From: Pseudomonas sp. 14P_8.1_Bac3
GTDB lineage: Bacteria; Pseudomonadota; Gammaproteobacteria; Pseudomonadales; Pseudomonadaceae
Length of the DNA stretch: 64,000 nucleotides
Direction of reading: 5' to 3'
NCBI RefSeq assembly: GCF_025466085.1
Contig: NZ_JANLOD010000072.1
Coordinates: forward strand, 62,001-126,000
Shown: positions 8,213 through 17,206 of the stretch, one piece after another
Numbering within the stretch: the first letter of the stretch is position 1
Layout of the letters: each line of letters begins with the position of its first letter
Made by a program: the position numbers and the translations under genes
The notes under the pieces: generated by a model
The model's database searches: none
Told to the model about the DNA's origin: nothing
What the model saw: only the letters and a program-made list of their open reading frames with translations

Positions 8213-9450
8213 TAGGATTCTCCGCTGATCGGTGAGGGCAGGGCGGCTTCGACCAGTTCGATCCAGTGCCGGACCGGGGTGCGGTTGGCGCCGTCGAGAT
8301 GGGACTGACAGCCGATATTGGCCGTGACAATGACGTCGGGATGCCCGCTTTCCAGCGCGTTCAGCTTGTTGTCGCGCAGTTGCCGGGACAATACCGGTTG
8401 GGTGATCGAGTAGGTGCCGGCCGAGCCGCAACACAGATGGCTGTCCGGCACGGCCGTGAGGTTGAACCCAAGGCGAATCAGCAGGGCTTCCACCACGCCG
8501 CCGAGTTTCTGCGCGTGCTGCAAGGTGCAGGGGCAATGGAAGGCGAGGCGCTGGTCGCTGTGGATGCCGAGGCTTTCCAGCGGTTCGTCGCGCAACACTT
8601 CAACCAGGTCCCGGGCCAGCGCGCTGACGGTTTTCGCCTTGTCGGCGTAAGCCGGATCGCGCTCGAGTAGATGACCGTAGTCCTTGATGAAGGCGCCGCA
8701 ACCACTGGCGGTTTGCACAATCGCTTCGGCGCCGTTTTCGACACTCGGCCACCAGGCATCGATGTTGCGTCGGGCGCGGTCGAGTCCGGCAGCTTGCGCA
8801 TCAAGGTGATAATCCACGGCACCGCAGCAGCCCGCCTCAGGGGCCGGGGTGACGCTGATGCCCAACCGATCCAGGACCCGAGCCGCCGCCGCATTGGTGT
8901 TGGGCGACAAACTCGGTTGCACGCAGCCTTCGAGCATCAGCACCCGACGGGCATGTCGTACGCTGGGCCCCGGTTTGGCCTGCGGCGCGCTGCGCGGCAA
9001 TTTCGCCCGCAACGTGTCAGGCAGCCAGGCGCGAAACACCTGGCCGCCGCTGACCAGTCCCTTGAACAGGCGCGGATTAGGCACGACGCTGCGCAAACCT
9101 TCACGTAACAGGCGCTGGCCGATGGAGCGCGGCACCGCCGCGTCTACCACCGCCCGACCGATGTCGAGCAGGTTGTGGTAATCGACCCCAGAGGGGCAGG
9201 TGGTTTCGCAATTGCGGCACGACAGGCAGCGGTCCAGATGCTGCTGGGTTTTCTGTGTGACCTCGTTGCCTTCCAGCACTTGCTTGATCAGGTAGATGCG
9301 CCCCCGTGGCCCGTCGAGTTCATCACCGAGCAATTGATAGGTCGGGCAGGTGGCATTGCAAAAGCCGCAGTGCACGCAGCTGCGCAGGATGCTCTCGGCT
9401 TCTTCGGCACGGGGCAACTGCCGGGCGGTATCGCTCAGGGTCGTCTGCAT
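8212..9450 (-). CDS. glcF: Glycolate oxidase iron-sulfur subunit GlcF
   Basis: A 412-residue Fe-S subunit of glycolate oxidase, which oxidises glycolate to glyoxylate and passes electrons towards the quinone pool. Two 4Fe-4S motifs are visible: Cys25, 28, 31 and 35 and Cys75, 78, 81 and 85. Two C-terminal CCG modules (GCCGAVDYH and CCGSAGTYS) are typical of GlcF/GlpC-type subunits. It starts three bases after glcE and overlaps glcG, as expected for a single operon. Confidence 0.97.
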   Translation of the reverse strand: MQTTLSDTARQLPRAEEAESILRSCVHCGFCNATCPTYQLLGDELDGPRGRIYLIKQVLEGNEVTQKTQQHLDRCLSCRNCETTCPSGVDYHNLLDIGRAVVDAAVPRSIGQRLLREGLRSVVPNPRLFKGLVSGGQVFRAWLPDTLRAKLPRSAPQAKPGPSVRHARRVLMLEGCVQPSLSPNTNAAAARVLDRLGISVTPAPEAGCCGAVDYHLDAQAAGLDRARRNIDAWWPSVENGAEAIVQTASGCGAFIKDYGHLLERDPAYADKAKTVSALARDLVEVLRDEPLESLGIHSDQRLAFHCPCTLQHAQKLGGVVEALLIRLGFNLTAVPDSHLCCGSAGTYSITQPVLSRQLRDNKLNALESGHPDVIVTANIGCQSHLDGANRTPVRHWIELVEAALPSPISGES

Positions 9451-9453
9451 GAT

Positions 9454-10518
9454 TCAAAGCTCCGCGTACAGGCGTGCCGGGTTGAAGAGGCCCCGTGGAT
9501 CGAGTTGCTGCTTGAGGTTGCGGTGATAGCGCATCAGCGCGGCCGGTAACGGCTGGAACGGGCTGTCGATCAGGCCATGGCTGTAGCAGGTGACGTGGCC
9601 GCCAACCTCCGCGACGATCTTGCGAATGAACGCCGCCTCGGCATCGGACTTGAGCCAGCGCTGGGCGCCGCCCCAGTCGATCAGTTGCTTGCCGGGCAGG
9701 GCAAGCCGGGGCGTGTTGTGCGGCACGGACAGGCGCCAAAGCGGCTGATCTTCGTCGAAAAAGCGCAGCTGATGTTCATTGAGGTCGGTCCAGTAGGCCG
9801 AATCCAGCCACTCACCGCCCAAGCGGTCATGAGCCGCCGTCACCGAACCTTCGCCCCCTTCAAGGCGCAAATGCAGGCGCTCGCCGTCGTGGCACGCGGC
9901 ACTGATCGGCAGCGGTTGCTGGCCCCATTCGGCGAGGCGCAGCAAGGCGCGTTCACTGTCCATCTCCAGGCTGATGCTCAGGCATTGCCGGGGTTTCGGC
10001 AGAACCTTCAACGACACTTCGGTGATCACCCCCAGCGAGCCGAAGCTGCCGGCCATCAGGCGCGAAAGATCGTAGCCGGCGACGTTCTTCATCACTTCGC
10101 CGCCAAAGCGCAAATGCTTGCCGTGCCCGGTGATGACCCTAGTGCCGAGGACGAAATCGCGCACCGAGCCTGACCAGGGTCGCCGTGGCCCCGACAATCC
10201 GCAGGCGATCATCCCGCCGACCGTGGCGCCGTCATCGAAGGAAGGCGGTTCGCAGGGCAGCATCTGCTGCGCGTCGTCCAGCACTTGCGCCAGCTCCGAC
10301 AGCGGTGTGCCGCAGCGGGCGGTGATCACCAGTTCGGTCGGGTCGTAGCTGACAATGCCACGGTGGCTGCGGGTGTCGAGCACTTCCCCGGCGACGATGC
10401 GCCCCAGGAACGCCTTGCTGTTCGAACCCTGGATGCGCAGCGGCGTGGTGTTCTCCATGGCCTGATTGACTTGTTCGAGCAGCGCGCCGCTGTCATCGAA
10501 ATCCCGTTCACTGCGCAT
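9454..10518 (-). CDS. glcE: Glycolate oxidase subunit GlcE
   Basis: A 354-residue FAD-binding subunit of glycolate oxidase. The PCMH-type FAD domain covers most of the N-terminal half, with the PPSFDDGATVGGMIACGLSGP segment contacting the flavin and VAGYDLSRLMAGSFGSLG characteristic of GlcE. It is shorter than GlcD because it lacks most of the substrate-binding half. Its start codon shares a base with the glcD stop, so the subunits are translationally coupled. Confidence 0.97.
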   Translation of the reverse strand: MRSERDFDDSGALLEQVNQAMENTTPLRIQGSNSKAFLGRIVAGEVLDTRSHRGIVSYDPTELVITARCGTPLSELAQVLDDAQQMLPCEPPSFDDGATVGGMIACGLSGPRRPWSGSVRDFVLGTRVITGHGKHLRFGGEVMKNVAGYDLSRLMAGSFGSLGVITEVSLKVLPKPRQCLSISLEMDSERALLRLAEWGQQPLPISAACHDGERLHLRLEGGEGSVTAAHDRLGGEWLDSAYWTDLNEHQLRFFDEDQPLWRLSVPHNTPRLALPGKQLIDWGGAQRWLKSDAEAAFIRKIVAEVGGHVTCYSHGLIDSPFQPLPAALMRYHRNLKQQLDPRGLFNPARLYAEL

Positions 10519-12017
10519 CAGAAACGCTCCAGCTCGGGGAAGGGTAATTGCCCGGCGTGGACATGCATGGCGCCGAATTCGGCGCAGCGGTGCAGGGTCG
10601 GTATGTTCTTGCCAGGGTTGAGCAAACCGCTCGGATCGAACGCAGCTTTCACCGCATGGAACAGCGTCAGCTCATCGCTGTTGAACTGCGCGCACATCTG
10701 ATTGATTTTCTCGCGGCCCACGCCGTGTTCACCGGTGATGCTGCCGCCGACTTTCACGCACAGTTCGAGGATCTTGCCGCCCAGGGCTTCGGCGCGGTCG
10801 AGTTCACCCGGTTGATTGGCGTCGAACAGAATCAGCGGGTGCATGTTGCCGTCGCCAGCGTGGAAAACGTTAGCCACGCGCAAGTCATATTCGGCGGACA
10901 ACGCGGCAATCGCGTGCAGCACGCCGGGCAACTCGCGTCGCGGGATGGTGCCGTCCATGCAGTAATAATCCGGCGACAGCCGGCCCACTGCCGGGAAGGC
11001 ATTCTTGCGCCCGGCCCAGAAACGCACGCGTTCAGCCTCGTCTTTCGCCTGCCGCAATTCGGTGGCGCCGGCCCGCTCCAGTACCTGGCGCACCCGGTCG
11101 CAGTCGTCGTGGACATCGGCTTCGACGCCATCGAGTTCGCACAGGAGAATGGCCGCGGCGTCCACCGGATAACCGGCGTGGATGAAATCTTCAGCGGCGC
11201 GAATCGCCAGGTTGTCCATCATTTCCAGACCACCCGGAATGATCCCGGCGGCGATGATATCGCCCACGGCGCGCCCGGCTTTTTCCACGGAATCGAATGC
11301 CGCCAGCAGCACTTTGGCAGTCTGCGGTTTGGGCAGCAGCTTGACCGTGACCTCGGTGATCACCCCGAGCATGCCTTCGGACCCGGTGAACAGCGCCAGC
11401 AAGTCGAAGCCGGGCGAGTCGAGGGCGTCGGAGCCGAGGCTAAGGTGTTCGCCGTCAACGGTGAGGATGTCGACCTTGAGCAAATTGTGCACGGTCAGGC
11501 CGTACTTCAGGCAATGCACGCCGCCGGCATTTTCGGCGACGTTGCCGCCAATGGAGCAGGCGATTTGCGAGGACGGGTCCGGCGCGTAATACAGGCCAAA
11601 TGGCGCCGCGGCCTGGGAAATCGCCAGGTTGCGCACCCCCGGCTGGACCCTTGCGGTACGGGCGGCGGGGTCGATGTGCAGAATATGGTTGAAGCGCGCC
11701 ATCACCAGCAGCACGCCTTTTTCCAGCGGCAGCGCACCACCGGACAACCCGGTGCCGGCGCCACGGGCGACCACCGGGACCTGAAGTTCATGACAGATTC
11801 GCAGGACGCCTTGCACCTCGTCGATGTGGCGCGGCAGCACCACCAGCAGCGGCGTGGTGCGGTACGCCGACAGCCCGTCGCATTCGTAGGGTTTCAGTTC
11901 TTCCTGCTGATGCAACACTTCCAGCGTCGGCAAGCGGGTTTGCAACGCCCGCAGCAGCGCGGCCTTGTCGACCTCGGGCAGCACACCGTCAACGCGTTCA
12001 TCGTAGAGAATGTTCAT
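10518..12017 (-). CDS. glcD: Glycolate oxidase catalytic subunit GlcD
   Basis: A 499-residue FAD-linked oxidase, the catalytic subunit of glycolate oxidase. Signatures are ARGAGTGLSGGALP (FAD pyrophosphate loop), SIGGNVAENAGG, and the C-terminal catalytic part NVFHAGDGNMHP and GSITGEHGVG. The start at 12017 gives the usual length; upstream in-frame codons fall in a REP element. It heads glcDEFG. No glcC regulator is adjacent, so control must come from elsewhere or from the permease-side promoter. Confidence 0.97.
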   Translation of the reverse strand: MNILYDERVDGVLPEVDKAALLRALQTRLPTLEVLHQQEELKPYECDGLSAYRTTPLLVVLPRHIDEVQGVLRICHELQVPVVARGAGTGLSGGALPLEKGVLLVMARFNHILHIDPAARTARVQPGVRNLAISQAAAPFGLYYAPDPSSQIACSIGGNVAENAGGVHCLKYGLTVHNLLKVDILTVDGEHLSLGSDALDSPGFDLLALFTGSEGMLGVITEVTVKLLPKPQTAKVLLAAFDSVEKAGRAVGDIIAAGIIPGGLEMMDNLAIRAAEDFIHAGYPVDAAAILLCELDGVEADVHDDCDRVRQVLERAGATELRQAKDEAERVRFWAGRKNAFPAVGRLSPDYYCMDGTIPRRELPGVLHAIAALSAEYDLRVANVFHAGDGNMHPLILFDANQPGELDRAEALGGKILELCVKVGGSITGEHGVGREKINQMCAQFNSDELTLFHAVKAAFDPSGLLNPGKNIPTLHRCAEFGAMHVHAGQLPFPELERF

Positions 12018-12049
12018 AGTCGTTTCACAGTACTCCATTCGTGAAAATC

Positions 12050-12149
12050 CTGTAGGAGCGAGCTTGCTCGCGATGGACTCAAGAACGCCGCGTATAACCA
12101 GACACGCGTTATCGTTCACGACCATCGCGAGCAAAGCTCGCTCCTGCAG
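12050..12149. repeat. REPIN (paired inverted REP elements)
   Basis: TGTAGGAGCGAGCTTGCTCG and its inverted partner ending CTCGCTCCTGCAG enclose about 50 bp. It fills the gap between the permease and glcD, and transcription probably reads through it. Confidence 0.9.
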
Positions 12150-12163
12150 TGTCCTTGCGGCGC

Positions 12164-13927
12164 TTAATGCCCGCCCACGACCATTGACGTGAACGGCGCG
12201 ACATACGCCTGCAACGTCACCAGTCCGCCGACCAACATCGCCAGGACGATGGAGTGGAAGAACACATAACGCAGGATTTCCCCTTCATGGCCGTACCAGC
12301 GCGTGGCGGTGGACGCCACCACGATGGATTGCGCATCGACCATCTTGCCCATCACCCCACCGGAACTGTTGGCGGCGGCCATCAGCACCGGGCTGAGGTG
12401 CAGTTGCTCGGCGGTGACCCGTTGCAGGCCGCCGAACAGCACGTTGGACGCGGTGTCCGAACCGGTCAGCGCCACGCCGAGCCAGCCCAGCAAGGTGCCG
12501 AACATGGGATAGAAAATGCCCGTCGCGGCGAAGGCCAGGCCCATGGTGGCGTCCAGCCCCGAATACCGCGTGAGGAAGCCAAGGGCGAGCATCGCCGCGA
12601 TGGTGATCAGCGAATAACGCACCACCCACAGCGTTTTCACGTATTGGCGAAGCAGTTGCGGAATCGAGTAGCCCATCAGCAATCCGCCGAGGATGGCCGC
12701 CAGGAGGATGCCGCTGCCGGTGCTGGTGAACCAGGTGAACTTGTAGATGGCTTCTTCGGTTTTCGGCGCAGGCACCACGGGCGGCACTTTCTCGACCTGC
12801 AAGTGCAAGGTGGTGAAGGTCAGCGCCGGGGCGAAGATCGGGTTGGCTTCGCGCACGGGCTTGCCTGCGGGATCGAGCTTGGCCGATTGAGTGACCGGGT
12901 CGATCGCCGGACGGGTGTCGAACATGTTCTTGAAGCCCTGGGTGCCCCAGGCGAACACGAACACGGTGAGGATGATCCACGGCATCCAGGCGCGCATGAC
13001 CGCAGGCTTGGCGTCGCTGGCGAAGGTCGCGGTGGGTTCGGATTTTTCCTCGTGCTCGGGGTCGACTTTCGAGTTGTCGATGCGCCCGGACAGGGCGGCC
13101 GAGGTGTGGATGGTGGCCGGTTTCCAGACCTTGAGGAAACCGGTCAGGCAGGCCATGGAGATCAGCGCGGCGATCACGTCCACCAGCATCGGCCCATGGT
13201 AGTTGGACACGATGAACTGCGGCACGGCGAAGCTGATCCCGGCGACCAGGATGGCCGGCCAGATTTCCAGCATCTTGCGCCACCCGGCAAACGCCCAGAT
13301 CAGCCAGAACGGCACCAGCACCGAGAAGAACGGCAGTTGCCGACCGACCATCATCGACAGTTCCATCTCATCCAGCCCGGTGACCTTGGCCAGGGTGATG
13401 ATCGGCGTACCCAGAGCGCCGAACGCCACGGGGGCGGTGTTGGCGATCAACGCCAGGCCGGACGCTGCCAGCGGCGAGAAGCCCAGCCCGATCAGAATCG
13501 CCCCGGTCACCGCCACCGGCGTACCGAAGCCCGCCGCGCCTTCAAAAAAGGCGCCGAAGCAGAAGGCGATCAGTAGCAGTTGCAGGCGCCGATCATCGGT
13601 AATCCGCGCCAGCGAGTCTTGCAGCACTTTGAACGAGCCGTTCTCGGTGGTCAGTCGGTGCAGGAAAATGATGTTGAGCACGATCCAGCCAATCGGCAGC
13701 AAGCCGTTGGCGGCGCCGTACAGCGCGGCGGAACCGGCCATGTTCGCCGGCATGCCGAAGGCGAAGATCGCGATGAGCAGCGCCGAAGCAAGCGCGAGCA
13801 AGGCCGCCAGATGTGCTTTGATGTGGAAGAACGCCAGGGCTGCCAGCATGACCACGACCGGCACTGCTGCCATGATGGTTGATAGGACCGGGTTGCCGAA
13901 CGGATCGTAGATTTGCTGCCAGACCAT
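12164..13927 (-). CDS. LctP-family permease, likely glycolate/lactate permease
   Basis: A 587-residue L-lactate/glycolate permease (LctP family) with at least twelve hydrophobic segments. Landmarks are FCFGAFFEGAAGFGTPVA and IANTAPVAFGALGTPI, both strongly conserved in LldP and GlcA. A hydrophilic insert of about 100 residues (around 280-385) is longer than in E. coli LldP. It lies directly upstream of glcDEFG on the same strand, which favours glycolate uptake (GlcA role), but lactate transport cannot be excluded because the two subgroups overlap. Confidence 0.88.
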   Translation of the reverse strand: MVWQQIYDPFGNPVLSTIMAAVPVVVMLAALAFFHIKAHLAALLALASALLIAIFAFGMPANMAGSAALYGAANGLLPIGWIVLNIIFLHRLTTENGSFKVLQDSLARITDDRRLQLLLIAFCFGAFFEGAAGFGTPVAVTGAILIGLGFSPLAASGLALIANTAPVAFGALGTPIITLAKVTGLDEMELSMMVGRQLPFFSVLVPFWLIWAFAGWRKMLEIWPAILVAGISFAVPQFIVSNYHGPMLVDVIAALISMACLTGFLKVWKPATIHTSAALSGRIDNSKVDPEHEEKSEPTATFASDAKPAVMRAWMPWIILTVFVFAWGTQGFKNMFDTRPAIDPVTQSAKLDPAGKPVREANPIFAPALTFTTLHLQVEKVPPVVPAPKTEEAIYKFTWFTSTGSGILLAAILGGLLMGYSIPQLLRQYVKTLWVVRYSLITIAAMLALGFLTRYSGLDATMGLAFAATGIFYPMFGTLLGWLGVALTGSDTASNVLFGGLQRVTAEQLHLSPVLMAAANSSGGVMGKMVDAQSIVVASTATRWYGHEGEILRYVFFHSIVLAMLVGGLVTLQAYVAPFTSMVVGGH

Positions 13928-14108
13928 GTTCCACCTCTGCTTTTTATTGTTGGGAGTGCAGACCCCGAGGGGGCGGTGGCTTGTAGTATAGGTGGCATTC
14001 CGCCGCTGTCCTGTTCCCGGCAGATCGCGGCTTTTGGCGGATTTTTTGAACTAATAGTACGGGCTGCGGTACGCGTTGGCCGATTTCACTACCCGGAGGA
14101 ACGCAACG

Positions 14109-14345
14109 ATGACAGAACGCCATTTGGTCCACACGGAAACGCTGTCGAACGGCTGCAGCATCAAGGTCAAGGCCGAGATCCTACGCGATGGTTCGTTGGG
14201 CATGTTCATAGGTATCTACCGACCTGATGGCGCGGCCATTGAGGAAAACGACCATCCCGCGCTGCATTTTCTCGACATGGAAGCGGCGATGGAGTGGGGG
14301 ATTGAGCAAGCGAAGGACATTGGTAACGGGCAAAGAACCCTGTAG
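14109..14345 (+). CDS. Small conserved-looking protein, function unknown
   Basis: A 78-residue soluble protein started by an ATG with a strong GGAGGA ribosome-binding site eight bases before. It contains GCSIKVKAEILRDGSLGMFIGIYRPDG, suggesting a small beta-sheet fold, then an acidic helix. No signal peptide or membrane segment. It is divergent from the permease gene. I do not recognise the family; composition and RBS support it being real. Confidence 0.72.
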   Translation: MTERHLVHTETLSNGCSIKVKAEILRDGSLGMFIGIYRPDGAAIEENDHPALHFLDMEAAMEWGIEQAKDIGNGQRTL

Positions 14346-14352
14346 CGCTGAA

Positions 14353-14448
14353 CCTGTGGGAGCCGTGCCTGCTCGCGATGGCGGAGTGTCAGGCGCCGCC
14401 AAGGCTGGATGTGCCGGCGTCTTCGCGAGCACGCTCGCTCCCACAGGG
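14353..14448. repeat. REPIN
   Basis: CCTGTGGGAGCCGTGCCTGC and the inverted arm ending GCTCGCTCCCACAGG enclose about 45 bp between a small gene and the APC permease. A second partial arm (CTGTGGGAGCGGG) follows at about 14461. Confidence 0.88.
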
Positions 14449-14484
14449 ACCGCGATGAACCTGTGGGAGCGGGCCTTGGTGTTG

Positions 14485-16017
14485 TCAGGGTTGTTGCAGC
14501 GAGGCGCCGGAATGCCCTGTGGTTTTTGGCAGGGGTTTGGAGAACTTCCAGGCATCCCCCGCCGGTGCCGTGCCTTTGTCGTACGGCTTGCCCAGCAGCA
14601 TGTAGACCAGCCCGGCACCCATCACCACCAGGGTGGTCAGGATCATCGAATAGTTGATGTACCACGGCGCGTCCGGCGAGCGAGGCCAGACCATGTTGAC
14701 GATGGCGCAGACGCCATAGATCAACGCAGCCAGGTTCACCCACACACCCCACGCCCCCAGCGTGAACTGCCCGTTCGGGCGCCAGCCTTTGACGCGGGCG
14801 ATCAGCGCCGCAATGACGATCAACTGGAACGCCACGTAAATGCCAATCGCCGCGAAACCGACGATGGTCGCCACGGCGTCAGCCATGAACATGCCGAGGC
14901 AGACAATCGCCGCCGGCACCAGGCCGCTGATCAGCAGTGCGAACGACGGCACGTGGTTGCCGGACAGGCGCTTGAGCAACGAGCTGCCGATGATCATCTC
15001 GTCACGGGCGTAAGCGAACAGCAGACGACTGGCCGCCGCTTGCAGGCTCAGCACGCAGGAGATGAACGACACCATCACCACCGCCATCACCAGGCGCGAA
15101 CCCACCGGCCCGAACGCATTGGCGAGGATGGTCGCCACGGGATCGGTGTCTTCCCCGGCCAGGACCCTGGCCATGTCCGGCACCGAAAGGATCAGCGCCA
15201 GGCAGGCGAACATCGCCGCCGCACCGCCGATGTAAATGGTCATGCGCATGGCTTTCGGAATGCGCTTGCCAGGGTTGGGAGTTTCCTCGGCCACATCGCC
15301 GCAGGCTTCGAACCCGTAATACTGGAACAGCCCCGCCAGCGACGCCGCGAGGAACGCCGGCAGGTACGAGCCATTGACCTCCAGGTTGAAGGTATTGAAC
15401 AGCACGCTGAACGGTTGATGACGCTCGAAAACCAGCAGATAACCGCCCACCAGAATCGCCCCGACCAGTTCGCAGAGAAAGCCGAACATCGCCACCCGCG
15501 CCAGCAGTTTAGTGCCGACCAGGTTCAGCGCGGTCGAGAGCAGAATGATAGTCAGCGCAATGTAGATATTCGCCTCGGCACCCGGCGCAAAGCCGAGCAT
15601 GATCGCCAGGTACGGCCCGGCACCCACGGCGACGCCGGCGATGGTCGCGCACAACGCCCAGGCGTACACCCAGCCGACCATCCACGCCCAGCGCTTGCCC
15701 ACCAGGCGACGGGCCCACGGATAGACACCACCGGAGATCGGAAACTGCGAAACGATTTCACCGAAGATCAGGCACACCAGCATCTGTCCGGCGCCGATCA
15801 GCAGGTAGGACCAGAACATCGGCGGGCCGCCCGCGGCCAGGCATAAACCGAACAGGGTGTAGACGCCGACCACCGGCGACAGGTAAGTGAAGCCCAGAGA
15901 GAAGTTCTCCCACAGGCTCATGCTGCGATTGAAATCCGAACTGTAGCCGAGGGCGCGGAGCTGTTCCGCATCCTGATCGGCGCTGACGCCGGCACGCGCG
16001 TTGGATGAGCCACTCAT
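14485..16017 (-). CDS. APC-family amino acid/amine permease
   Basis: A 510-residue APC-superfamily permease with about 12 membrane helices. Helix 1 carries NFSLGFTYLSPVVGVYTLF and helix 6 carries YYGFEACGDVAEETPNPGKRIPKA, typical of the amino acid permease group that includes choline- and GABA-type carriers. It lies downstream of the N-demethylase operon on the same strand, separated by a REPIN, so it may import that system's amine substrate. This is an inference from position. Confidence 0.85.
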   Translation of the reverse strand: MSGSSNARAGVSADQDAEQLRALGYSSDFNRSMSLWENFSLGFTYLSPVVGVYTLFGLCLAAGGPPMFWSYLLIGAGQMLVCLIFGEIVSQFPISGGVYPWARRLVGKRWAWMVGWVYAWALCATIAGVAVGAGPYLAIMLGFAPGAEANIYIALTIILLSTALNLVGTKLLARVAMFGFLCELVGAILVGGYLLVFERHQPFSVLFNTFNLEVNGSYLPAFLAASLAGLFQYYGFEACGDVAEETPNPGKRIPKAMRMTIYIGGAAAMFACLALILSVPDMARVLAGEDTDPVATILANAFGPVGSRLVMAVVMVSFISCVLSLQAAASRLLFAYARDEMIIGSSLLKRLSGNHVPSFALLISGLVPAAIVCLGMFMADAVATIVGFAAIGIYVAFQLIVIAALIARVKGWRPNGQFTLGAWGVWVNLAALIYGVCAIVNMVWPRSPDAPWYINYSMILTTLVVMGAGLVYMLLGKPYDKGTAPAGDAWKFSKPLPKTTGHSGASLQQP

Positions 16018-16089
16018 GTTATTTCCTCATTATCAATGGCAGTGGGTTGGTACTGGCGGTTGGGCCGCCCGGTTCACGGATACTTCGAA

Positions 16090-16158
16090 CCTGTGGAGCC
16101 AGCCTGCTGGCGATGGCGGTCTTGAGGTCGCTATCGCCAGCAGGCTGGCTCCCACAGG
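16090..16158. repeat. REPIN (short)
   Basis: Inverted arms CTGTGGAGCCAGCCTGCTGG and CCAGCAGGCTGGCTCCCACAG lie close together between the N-demethylase and permease genes. The element could form a long hairpin in the operon mRNA and modulate expression of the downstream permease. Confidence 0.88.
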
Positions 16159-16166
16159 GGATGGCG

Positions 16167-17189
16167 TCAGGCTTTGGTTTCTTCGTCGTACTGCGACAGC
16201 CATTCCACCGCTGCATCGCGGTAGCGACTGAAGCCCTTGTAATCGACCAATTGCTGATTCAAGTCGCGCAGCACGCGGTGCATGCGCCGGGCCCACGCCG
16301 GGTTGGTGGCGATGTCTTCGAGGCTGAGCAGGTAAGTTCGGATCGGAAAGACGATGGCGTTACTGCGAGGCAACCGGTGCAACGGCTGCAATTCGATACG
16401 CAGGTAGACCAGCTTGCCAGCGTTCTGCGCGGTCACGATGGTCCGGTCCGGTGCCCATTCCGGCAGGCTTTCAGCCGAAACTTCCAGACGCGGGTTGACG
16501 GTCAGCGACCAGTTCAGGCGCCGCACCGGATGCCCGGTGCGCAGGCGCAGTAGAAACTTCAACGCACGGTCGAGCATGCCGATTTCCTTCACCAGCGGCA
16601 CCGGCCCGTGGAATTCTTCCCAGCTCATGCCAAGGTTGAAACGCAGCGAGTAATCCGCACGCTGGGTGGCGATGCCCGCGCCCCAATACAACGTTCCGTC
16701 GCGTTCTTCCTGCAACACCCAGTCACCCTGGGCCTGACGGGTCACATACTCCATCGGCTCATAGGGCAGGGTCGCGGGATCGCCGAAGGTGAAGTGGTCG
16801 TCGATGTCCAGCAGGCGGTTGGTCCAGTGCCACTGCCGGCCTTCGCGGGCCAGGCTGAAATACTGCGGGTAGTCCCGGGCGTAGGATTCCATGATCAGCT
16901 CGAGCAAATCCCACTGCGCCTCCATCATGTGCGGCGCCGAAACGTAGTGCATGCCCGGATCCTTCTCCAGGGTGATCGCGCGGTCCCGGCATTCGCTGAT
17001 GTAGTGCTCGTCGATATCGAACGCGGCCCGAAACGCCCCGTCGCCCACCGACACATGGGGTTCGAGGTTCATCGAATACATGTAGTCGTCATCGGGAAAC
17101 GGGAAGGGCGCGCGGGCGATGGTCTCCGGGCTGTTGGCGAAGGTGTAGTCGTCGCGGTAGGTTTCGTCGGGATTGAATTTGATATTCAT
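16167..17189 (-). CDS. Heme-dependent oxidative N-demethylase family protein (DUF3445)
   Basis: A 340-residue protein of the DUF3445/HODM-type family, the heme-containing oxygenase component of enzymes such as dimethylamine monooxygenase. Recognisable parts are ARAPFPFPDDDYMYSMNLEP near the N-terminus and the RLNWSLTVNPRLE and HRLPRSNAIVFPIRTY segments towards the C-terminus. The start at 17189 gives the expected length. It is the third gene of an operon with a flavin/2Fe-2S reductase and a DmmA-like protein, so electrons should flow NAD(P)H to reductase to this heme. The substrate, probably an N-methylated amine, is inferred. Confidence 0.82.
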   Translation of the reverse strand: MNIKFNPDETYRDDYTFANSPETIARAPFPFPDDDYMYSMNLEPHVSVGDGAFRAAFDIDEHYISECRDRAITLEKDPGMHYVSAPHMMEAQWDLLELIMESYARDYPQYFSLAREGRQWHWTNRLLDIDDHFTFGDPATLPYEPMEYVTRQAQGDWVLQEERDGTLYWGAGIATQRADYSLRFNLGMSWEEFHGPVPLVKEIGMLDRALKFLLRLRTGHPVRRLNWSLTVNPRLEVSAESLPEWAPDRTIVTAQNAGKLVYLRIELQPLHRLPRSNAIVFPIRTYLLSLEDIATNPAWARRMHRVLRDLNQQLVDYKGFSRYRDAAVEWLSQYDEETKA

Positions 17190-17206
17190 GTTTTTTTCTC
17201 CGTCGA

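Noticed and set aside
10548..12044. A 498-codon open frame on the plus strand opposite glcD
   Set aside because: It is antisense to the firmly identified glcD and has low-complexity Gln/Arg/Gly/His composition typical of frame shadows in GC-rich DNA.
14227..15846. A 539-codon open frame opposite the APC permease
   Set aside because: Composition is dominated by Arg, Gln, Asp and His with no domain; the opposite strand encodes a clear 12-helix permease.
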